A stretch of DNA of 64,000 nucleotides from Triticum aestivum (lineage: Eukaryota; Streptophyta; Magnoliopsida; Poales; Poaceae): the NCBI RefSeq assembly GCF_018294505.1, contig NC_057795.1, positions 516,280,795-516,344,794 of the forward strand, in the 5' to 3' direction. Positions 55,261 to 64,000 of the stretch are shown piece by piece. A model generated the notes under the pieces. The model was not told where the DNA came from and made no database searches. It was given only the letters and a program-made list of their open reading frames with translations. Position 1 is the stretch's first letter. Each line of letters starts with the position of its first letter. A program made the translations under genes and the position numbers.

Positions 55261-57010
55261 GTTAACTGCTTCGAACCTTCTTGCATTGAAAATTGTAAGA
55301 AGTTCATAAATATCAAATCAAGAAGTACAAAATAAACTAAGAAGTTCAATTTAAAATGTAGAGTGCTTTGATGATTATTACACAACTCAGATTTCTTCCG
55401 TTACTAAAGAACAACCCAGAAGTTCAATTTCAAATATCAGAGTAGTTCGCGTTTATACACCAAGAAGAAAACAAGCATCACCAAGAAGGCCAAATGTAAA
55501 AAATAGAGCATTTCAAAAATTATAGAGAAAATGTTTTCCCCGTTTCTATAATAAACCTAGAGGTTCAAGTTTAAAAAGCGGAGAAGTTCAATGTTTATTA
55601 CAATACCAAGAAGGTCAAATTAAAAAACCGAATAGTTCAAAACATTTATAAAAAATGGATTTTCCCTCTTCTAGAAAAAGACCTAGAAGTTCAAATTTGA
55701 ATAATTGAGCGGTTTGATATTTATAACATAACTAGTATTTTTTCTATTACCGATGAATAACACCAACAACTCCTAATTAAAAAACATGAATCTGTTTGAT
55801 GCTTATAGAAAACTCAAATTTGCTCACTAAAGATTAAACCAAGAAGTTCAATTTTAACAATGTATATAAAAAACTCAGGTCTTCTCGTTACTAAAGAATA
55901 ATACCAATAAGTTCAATACGAAATAACGAAGAAGTTTGATCTTTCTACCTAAACTCCAATTTTTGCATTTCTAAAAAATACACAAAGAAGTTCAATTAAA
56001 AAAGTTAGAGCGGTTCGATGTCTATGAAAAATGTTGACCTTTTCCCTAAAAAAACTAAAAAAAAATCGTTACAAAAGCGAAACAGAGGGGAGTTCAAACT
56101 GATAACTGCCGGAAGTTCAGTTATTGCAAGGTGTGCATTTCATATGAGAAAAAAAGAATAAAAAGGCAAAGTCTAAAAATTTTGTTCATAGAAGTTCAAG
56201 TGCTCGGCTAGGAAAAGTTGAAAAATTCTTGTGAGAGAGGTTCACCGTGTATTTAGATGTTCAAAACAAATAAAAAATGGTGTTTTGGTGTTTTAAAATA
56301 ATTCTCTCAAACGAGAGAGAAGTTCAAAGTGATAACAACCGGAGGTCCACGTACTACATAGTTTGTATTTCATATAAGAAAAATATAATAAAGTGAAACA
56401 GAGTGAATTTCAAAACAGACATGCCCCAGAAGTTCAACTACTTCACGCAGTGCAAAAAATAGCACGTCAAAAACAGAGTGAAGTTCAAACAGACATGCCC
56501 GAGAAGTAACTACTTCACGTAGTGCATTTCCATTCGCGATGAAGGAAGAAATCATGATCTAGTCATTTTCTAATTTACTTCAGAACGATAGGAATATCAT
56601 TTGTGTAAGTTCAAGTCCTCGGTCGGAGAAATTTAAAGAAATATAGTGAGAGATGTTTGTACAAAAAGAATATCATTTGTGTAACACTAACGAAAATGGA
56701 TGTGAAAATTACAAACAAAAATATGTCACAGAAGTCCAACGTGAAAATAGCAGGAAGTTCAAGTACTACACTGAATGTATTTCACAAGAAAAACTTTTAA
56801 AACCGTCGCGAGTATGAAAAAATGATCAACACGGAAAAGTTGCGTGTTTATAGCAGCTTTCCATCGGTATATCACTTACTTAATTTCGGTGAGTGAATCA
56901 AGAGCTACGAGCAAAAAAAAGCACGTGAAAAACAGAGTGAAGTTCAGGCAGAACTGCCACAGAAGTTCAAGTACTTCACGCAATGCATTTTCGACGAATC
57001 TGTTTCGCGA
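55261..57010 (+). repeat. Dense array of GAAGTTCAA motifs
   Basis: About 30 copies of (A)GAAGTTCA(A/G) and variants, mostly one orientation, occur every 30-90 bp in AT-rich sequence. The same motif is frequent at 47280-47830. Non-coding. Confidence 0.7.
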
Positions 57011-57130
57011 TAAAGGCAAAACGAGTGATCTCGCCGTTTCTGAAATTACTTGAAAATGGCTGGGATTCAGAGAAAACCATCAACATGAAAAAGCTTCGCA
57101 TTTTTCGTAGCTTTTCAACAGTATACTATT
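56709..57130 (+). repeat. Direct repeat, right copy, cut off by the satellite
   Basis: It matches 47532-47985 with substitutions and small indels up to GTAGCTTTTCAACAGTATAC. At that point the sequence switches to satellite, whereas the left copy continues for hundreds of bases. Confidence 0.85.
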
Positions 57131-57601
57131 TTGGGGCCCCGGAGTGATTTCAACGATTGACGAACCCCGTAGTGCGTTTACGTGTCGGTCATCAGCACTC
57201 GCTGTTTTGGCCGATTCTGTCCCATTACATGGACTATTACTCACCGTTTTGGGGTCCCAAAGCGATTTCCATAGTTGTTGAACCCCAATGTGCATTTCCG
57301 TGTCGGTCATCAAGACTCACAGTTTTGGCCGAATCTGGCTGCTTCTTGGACTATTACTCACTGTTTTGGAGTCCCGGAGTGATTTCAACGATTGATGAAC
57401 CCCGTGGTGCGTTTACGTGCCGGTCATCAGCACTCGCGGTTTTGGCCGATTCTGGCCCGTTTCATGGGCTATTACTCACCTTTTTGGGGTCCCGGAGTGA
57501 TTTCCATAGTTGTTGACGTTTACGTGTCGGTCATCAACACTCACAGTTTTGGCCGATTCTGTCCCGCTTCTTGGAGTATAAGTCACTATTTTGGGGTCCC
57601 C

Positions 57602-57651
57602 NNNNNNNNNNNNNNNNNNNNNNNNNNNNNNNNNNNNNNNNNNNNNNNNNN
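57602..57651. other. Assembly gap (50 N) in the satellite
   Basis: Gap inside the array; copy number across it is unknown. Confidence 0.99.
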
Positions 57652-58147
57652 TTTTGGGGTCCCAAAGCGATTTCCATAGTTGTTGAACCCCAATGTGCGT
57701 TTCCGTGTCGGTCATCAAGACTCATAGTTTTGGCCGAATCGGGCCGCTTCTTGGACTATTACTCACAGTTTTGGGGTCCCGGAGTGATTTCAACGATTGA
57801 TGAACCCCGTGGTGCATTTACGTGCTGGTCATCAGCACTCGCAGTTTTCACTGATTCTTGCCTGTTTCATGGACGATTACTCACTGTTTTGGGGTCCCGA
57901 AGCGATTTCCATAGTTGTTGAACCCCAAGGTGCGTTTACGTGTCGGTTATCCACACTCACAGTTTTGGCCGATTCTGGCCCGCTTCTTGGACTATTACTC
58001 ACTGTTTTGGGCTCCTGGAGTGATTTCAACGATTGACGAACCCCGTGGTGCGTTTACGTGTCGGTCATCAACACTCGCGGTTTTGGCCGATTCTGGCCCG
58101 TTTCATGATCTATTACTCACCATTTTGGGGTCCCGGAGCGATTTCCG

Positions 58148-58157
58148 NNNNNNNNNN
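58148..58157. other. Assembly gap (10 N) in the satellite
   Basis: Ten-base placeholder; monomer phase changes across it (type A ending to a B start). Confidence 0.99.
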
Positions 58158-59713
58158 CCAGAGTGATTTCCATAGTTGTTGACGTTTACGTGTCGGTCAT
58201 CAACACTCACAGTTTTGGCCGATTCTGGCCCGCTTCTTGGAGTATAAGTCACTGTTTTGGGGTCCCAGAGTGATTTCAACGATTGACGAACCCCGTGGTG
58301 TGTTTACGTGTCGGTCTTCAGCACTCGCGGTTTTGGCCGATTCTGGCCCGTTTCATTGACTATTACTCACCGTTTTGGGGTCCCGAAGCGATTTCCATAG
58401 TTGTTGAACCCCAAGGTGCGTTTCCGTGTCGGTCATCAACACTCACAGTTTTGGCCGATTCTGGCCCACTTCTTGGACTATTACTCACTGTTTTGCGGTC
58501 CCACAGTGATTTCAATGATTGACGAACCTCGTAGTGCGTTTACGTGTCGGTCATCAGCACTCGCGGTTTTGGCCGATTCTGGCCCGTTTCATGGACTATT
58601 ACTCACCGTTTTGGGGTCCCGAAGCGATTTCCATAGTTGTTGAACCCCAAGGTGCGTTTACGTGTCGGTCATCCACACTCACAGTTTTGGCCGATTCTGG
58701 CCCGCTTCTTGGACTATTACTCACTGTTTTGGGCTCCTGGAGTGATTTCAATGATTGACGAACCCCGTGGTGCGTTTACGTGTCGGTCATCAGCACTCGC
58801 GGTTTTGACTGATTCTGGCCCTATTCATGGAGTATTACTTACCGTTTTAGGTTCCCGGAGTGATTTCCATAGTTGTTGAACCCCAAGGTGCGTTTATGTG
58901 TCGGTCATCAACACTCACAGTTTTGGCCGTTTCTGGCCCGCTTCTTGTACTATTAATCACTGTTTTGGGGTCCCGGAGTGATTTCAACGATTGACGAACC
59001 CCGTGGTGCCTTTACGTGTCAGTCGCCAGCACTCGTGGTTTTGGCCGATTCTGGCCCGTTTCATGGGCTATTACTCACCTTTTTGGGGTCCCGGAGTGAT
59101 TTCCATTGTTGTTGACGTTTACGTGTCGGTCATCAACATTCACAGTTTTTGGCCGATTCTGGCCCGCTTCTTGGAGTATAAGTCACTGTTTTGGGGTCCC
59201 AAAGTGATTTCAACGATTGACGAACCCCGTGGTGTGTTTACGTGTCGGTCTTTAGCACTCGCGGTTTTGGCCGATTCTGGCCCGTTTCATTGACTATTAC
59301 TCACCGTTTTGGGGTCCCGAAGCGATTTCCATAGTTGTTGAACCCCCAAGGTGCGTTTACGTGTCGGTCATCCACACTCACAGTTTTGGCCGATTCCGGC
59401 GCGCTTCTTGGACTATTACTCACTGTTTTGGGGTCCCGGAGTGATTTCAACGATTGACGAACCCCATGGTGCGTTTACGTGTCGGTCATCAGCACTCGCG
59501 GTTTTGGCCGATTCTGGCCCATTTCATGGACTATTACTCACCGTTTTGGGGTCCCAAAGCGATTTCCATAGTTGTTGAACCCCAATGTGCGTTTCCGTGT
59601 CGGTCATCAAGACTCACAGTTTTGGCCGATTCTGGCCGCTTCTTGGACTATTACTCACTGTTTTGGGGTCCCGGAGTGATTTCAACGATTGATGAACCCC
59701 GTGGTGCGTTTAC

Positions 59714-59723
59714 NNNNNNNNNN
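59714..59723. other. Assembly gap (10 N) in the satellite
   Basis: Ten-base placeholder; the array jumps from a type A to a type B monomer. Confidence 0.99.
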
Positions 59724-62055
59724 CCCCAAGGTGCGTTTACGTGTCGGTCATCAATACTCAAAGTTTTAGCCGATTCTGGCCTGCTTCTTGGAGTATTACT
59801 CACTGTTTTGGGGGCCCGGAGTGATTTCAACGATTGACAAACCCCATGGTGCGTTTACGTGTCGGTCATCAGCACTCGCTGTTTTAGCCGATTCTGGCCC
59901 GTTTCACGGACTATTACTCACCGTTTCGGGGTCCCGAAGCGATTTCCATAGTTGTTGAACCCCCAAGGTGCGTTTACGTGCCGGTCATCCACACTCACAG
60001 ATTTGGCCGATTCCGGCATGCTTCTTGGACTATTACTCTCTGTTTTGGGGTCCCGGAGTGATTTCAACGATTGATGAACCCCGTGGTGCGTTTTCGTGTC
60101 GGTCATCAGCACTCGCGGTTTTGACTGATTCTGGCCCTTTTCATGGAGTATTACTTACCGTTTTAGGTTCCCGGAATGATTTCCATAGTTGTCTAACCCC
60201 AAGGTGCGTTTATGTGTCGGTCATCAACACTCACAGTTTTGGCCGTTTGTGGCCCGCTTCTTGTACTATTAATCACTGTTTTGGGGTCCCGGAGTGATTT
60301 CAACGATTGACGAACCCCGTGGTGCCTTTACGTGTCAGTCGCCAGCACTCGTGGTTTTGGCCGATTCTGGCCCGTTTCATGGGCTATTACTCACCTTTTT
60401 GGGGTCCCGGAGTGATTTCCATAGTTGTTGACGTTTACGTGTCGGTCATCAACACTCACAGTTTTGGCCGATTCTGGCCCGCTTCTTGGAGTATAAGTCA
60501 CTGTTTTGGGGTCCCAAAGTGATTTCAACGATTGACGAACCCCATGGTGTGTTTACGTGTCGGTCTTTAGCACTCGCGGTTTTGGCCGATTCTGGCCCGT
60601 TTCATTGACTATTACTCACCGTTTTGGGGTCCCGAAGCGATTTCCATAGTTGTTGAACCCCAAGGTGCATTTCCGTGTCGGTCATCAACACTCACAGTTT
60701 TGGCCGATTCTGGCCCACTTCTTGGACTATTACTCACTGTTTTGGGGTCCCGGAGTGATTTCAACGATTAACGAACCCCATAGTGCGTTTACGTGTCGGT
60801 CATCAGCACTCGCGGTTTTGGCCGATTCTGGCCCATTTCATGGACTATTACTCACCGTTTTGGGGTCCCAAAGCGATTTCCATAGTTGTTGAACCCCAAT
60901 GTGCGTTTCCGTGTCGGTCATCAAGACTCACAGTTTTGGCCGAATCGGGCCGCTTCTTGGACTATTACTCACAGTTTTGGGGTCCCGGAGTGATTTCAAC
61001 GATTGATGAACCCCGTGGTGCATTTACGTGCTGGTCATCAGCACTCGCGGTTTTCGCTGATTCTTGCCTGTTTCATGGACTATTACTCACTGTTTTGGGG
61101 TCCCGAAGCGATTTCCATAGTTGTTGAACCCCAAGGTGCGTTTACGTGTCGGTCATCCACACTCACAGTTTTGGCCGATTCTGGCCCGCTTCTTGGACTA
61201 TTTTGGGCTCCTGGAGTGATTTCAACGATTGACAAACCCCGTGGTGCGTTTACGTGTCGGTCATCAACACTCGCGGTTTTGGCCGATTCTGGCCCGTTTC
61301 ATGATCTATTACTCACCATTTTGGGGTCCCGGAGCGATTTCCATAGTTGTTCAACCCCAAGGTGCGTTTACGTGTCGGTCATCAATACTCAAAGTTTTAG
61401 CCGATTCTGGCCCGCTTCTTGGAGTATTACTCACTGTTTTGGGGGCCCGGAGTGATTTCAACGATTGACAAACCCCGTGGTGCGTTTACGTGTCGGTCAT
61501 CAGCACTCGCGGTTTTGGCCGATTCTGGCCCGTTTCATGGACTATTACTCACCATTTTGGGGTCCCGAAGCGATTTCCATAGTTGTTGAACCCCCAAGGT
61601 GCGTTTACGTGTCGGTCATCCACACTCACAGCTTTGGCCGATTCCGACACGCTTCTTGGACTATTACTCACTGATTTGGGGTCCCGGAGTGATTTCAACG
61701 ATTGACGAACCCCGTGGTGCGTTTACGTGTCGGTCATCAGCACTCGCGGTTTTGACTGATTTTGGCCCTTTTCATAGAGTATTACTTACCGTTTTTGGTT
61801 CCCGGAGTGATTTCCATAGTTGTTGAACCCCAAGGTGCGTTTATGTGTCGGTCATCAACACTCACAGTTTTGGCCGTTTGTGGCCCGTTTCTTGTACTAT
61901 TAATCACTGTTTTGGGGTCCCGGAGTGATTTCAACGATTGACGAACCCCGTGGTGCCTTTACGTGTCAGTCGCCAGCACTCGTGGTTTTGGCCGATTCTG
62001 GCCCGTTTCATGGGCTATTACTCACCTTTTTGGGGTCCCGGAGTGATTTCCAAAG

Positions 62056-62519
62056 NNNNNNNNNNNNNNNNNNNNNNNNNNNNNNNNNNNNNNNNNNNNN
62101 NNNNNNNNNNNNNNNNNNNNNNNNNNNNNNNNNNNNNNNNNNNNNNNNNNNNNNNNNNNNNNNNNNNNNNNNNNNNNNNNNNNNNNNNNNNNNNNNNNNN
62201 NNNNNNNNNNNNNNNNNNNNNNNNNNNNNNNNNNNNNNNNNNNNNNNNNNNNNNNNNNNNNNNNNNNNNNNNNNNNNNNNNNNNNNNNNNNNNNNNNNNN
62301 NNNNNNNNNNNNNNNNNNNNNNNNNNNNNNNNNNNNNNNNNNNNNNNNNNNNNNNNNNNNNNNNNNNNNNNNNNNNNNNNNNNNNNNNNNNNNNNNNNNN
62401 NNNNNNNNNNNNNNNNNNNNNNNNNNNNNNNNNNNNNNNNNNNNNNNNNNNNNNNNNNNNNNNNNNNNNNNNNNNNNNNNNNNNNNNNNNNNNNNNNNNN
62501 NNNNNNNNNNNNNNNNNNN
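62056..62519. other. Assembly gap (464 N) in the satellite
   Basis: The flanks are both satellite, and the sequence resumes with the same rare CCTTTACGTGTCAGTCGCC variant found just before the gap. Confidence 0.99.
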
Positions 62520-63198
62520 GGTGCCTTTACGTGTCAGTCGCCAGCACTCTTGGTTTTGGCCGATTCTGGCCCGTTTCATGGGCTATTACTCACCTTTTTG
62601 GGGTCCCGGAGTGATTTCCATAGTTGTTGACGTTTACGTGTCGGTCATCAACACTCACAGTTTTGGCCGATTCTGGCCCGCTTCTTGGAGTATAAGTCAC
62701 TGTTTTGGGGTCCCAGAGTGATTTCAACGATTGACGAACCCCGTGGTGTGTTTACGTGTCGGTCTTTAGCACTCGCGGTTTTGGCCGATTCTGGCCCGTT
62801 TCATTGACTATTACTCACCGTTTTGGGGTCCCGAAGCGATTTCCATAGTTGTTGAACCCCAAACTGCATTTCCATGTCGGTCATCAACACTCACAGTTTT
62901 GGCCGATTCTGGCCCACTTCTTGGACTATTACTCACTGTTTTGCGGTCCCGGAGTGATTTCAACGATTGACGAACCCCGTAGTGCGTTTACGTGTCGGTC
63001 ATCAGCACTCGCGGTTTTGGCCGATTCTGGCCCATTTCATGGACTATTACTCACCGTTTTGGGGTCCCAAAGCGATTTCCATAGTTGTTGAACCCCAATG
63101 TGCGTTTCCGTGTCGGTCATCAAGACTCACAATTTTGACCGATTCTGGCCGCTTCTTCGACTATTACTCACTGTTTTGGGGTCCCGGAGTGATTTCAA

Positions 63199-63208
63199 NN
63201 NNNNNNNN
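63199..63208. other. Assembly gap (10 N) in the satellite
   Basis: Ten-base placeholder inside the array. Confidence 0.99.
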
Positions 63209-63597
63209 CCAGAGTGATTTCCATAGTTGTTGACGTTTACGTGTCGGTCATCAACACTCACAGTTTTGGCCGATTCTGGCCCGCTTCTTGGAGTATAAGT
63301 CACTATTTTGGGGTCCCAGAGTGATTTCAACGATTGACGAACCCCGTGGTGCGTTTACGTGTCGGTCATCAGCACTCGCGGTTTTGGCCGATTCTGGCCC
63401 GTTTCATTGACTATTACTCACCGTTTTGGGGTCCCGAAGCGATTTCCATAGTTGTTGAACCCCAAGGTGCGTTTCCGTGTCGGTCATCAACACTCACAGT
63501 TTTGGCCGATTCTGGCCCACTTCTTGGACTATTACTCACTGTTTTGGGGTCCCAGAGTGATTTCAACGATTGACGAACCCCGTAGTGCGTTTACGTG

Positions 63598-63607
63598 NNN
63601 NNNNNNN
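63598..63607. other. Assembly gap (10 N) in the satellite
   Basis: Ten-base placeholder inside the array. Confidence 0.99.
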
Positions 63608-64000
63608 TGGCCCGTTTCATGATCTATCACTCACAATTTTGGGGTCCCGGAGCGATTTCCATAGTTGTTCAACCCCAAGGTGCGTTTACGTGTCGGTCAT
63701 CAATACTCAAAGTTTTAGCCGATTCTGGCCCGCTTCTTGGAGTATTACTCACTGTTTTGGGGTCCCGGAGTGATTTCAACGATTGACAAACCCCGTGGTG
63801 CGTTTACGTGTCGGTCATCAGCACTCGCGGTTTTGGCCGATTCTGGCCCGTTTCATGGACTATTACTCACCGTTTGGGGTCCCGAAGCGATTTCCGTAGT
63901 TGTTGAACCCCCAAGGTGCGTTTATGTGTCGGTCATCGTCACTCATAGCTTTGGCCGATTCCGACGCGCTTCTTGGACTATTACTCACTGTTTTGGGGTC

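Larger units (their letters stand above)
57131..64000 (+). repeat. pSc119.2-type satellite array, 118-bp monomers in 236-bp dimers
   Basis: The array runs to the end of the window. Two monomer types alternate. Type A contains GAGTGATTTCAACGATTGAC, CAGCACTCGCGGTTTTGG and CGTTTCATGGACTATTAC. Type B contains GCGATTTCCATAGTTGTTG, CAACACTCACAGTTTTGG and GCTTCTTGGACTATTACTC. The same type returns every 236 bp (for example 58283 to 58519). The stretch TGGACTATTACTCACCG followed by TTTTGGGGTCCC matches, from memory, the pSc119.2 probe of rye and wheat, a mostly subtelomeric satellite. A shortened B variant lacks about 14 bp. Open frames through the array (starting MTNPVV or MLNPKV) are by-products of the repeat. 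Confidence 0.93.

Noticed and set aside
57157..63786. Many 70-130-codon frames starting MTNPVV, MLNPKV or similar in the right-hand 7 kb, looking like a protein family
   Set aside because: They are the translation of satellite monomers in an open phase. They recur at the 236-bp period, often start with GTG, and several run across gaps.

Overview
The window is plant nuclear DNA, almost certainly from wheat or a close relative (Triticum, Aegilops or Secale). The signs are nested LTR retrotransposons, a Sirevirus-type Copia element, a LARD (large non-coding LTR element) of the Sukkula type, Tourist- and Stowaway-type MITEs, and, at the right end, at least 6.8 kb of a tandem satellite that I recognise from memory as the rye/wheat pSc119.2 (about 118-120 bp) family. 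That satellite is mostly subtelomeric, so the window probably lies near a chromosome end. No intact host gene is visible; every cellular gene I can support is a pseudogene or fragment. Family names are from memory and were not searched.

Layout. 1-1386: a tRNA-derived (SINE-like) Pol III promoter remnant, then a broken minus-strand gene. 1387-22133: a complete Sirevirus (Maximus lineage) with 5-bp target duplication AACAT. It carries gag, pol and a long third (env-like) reading frame, all decayed. Its 3' LTR is split by a second element, a minus-strand LTR retrotransposon of 6.1 kb (15339-21478, target duplication ACTGT) that appears non-coding. 22134-25863: the other side of the Sirevirus insertion, with minisatellites and a plus-strand paralogue of the left pseudogene, then intergenic DNA and a minus-strand promoter/5'UTR-like piece. 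25864-38186: a young LARD on the minus strand with 4.28-kb LTRs, a 3.75-kb non-coding interior and target duplication CGGCT.

38187-43285: the most gene-like stretch. It holds MITEs, a DEDDy 3'-5' exonuclease-like pseudogene (+) and a coiled-coil pseudogene (-). 43286-about 47245: a truncated long LTR, built like the LARD LTR. About 47246-57130: an AT-rich, unclassified repeat complex (possibly CACTA-like) with dense short motifs (GTTAACTGCC and GAAGTTCAA types) around a GC-rich gene-like island and a 527-bp gap. 57131-64000: the satellite array, joined abruptly to the interior of the preceding repeat and containing several assembly gaps.

The genes do not form a pathway. The biology here is transposition, nested insertion and decay. 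By eye the two LTRs of the Sirevirus and of its nested element each differ by roughly 3%, while the LARD LTRs differ by about 1%, so the LARD is the youngest large insertion. Most premature stop codons are TAG where Gln or Trp is expected, as would result from C-to-T decay of methylated DNA. The most interesting points are a host-like promoter, leader and intron in front of the Sirevirus third gene, gene-like first exons inside LARD-type LTRs, PPT-like motif arrays in the nested element, and the higher-order satellite structure with its junction.
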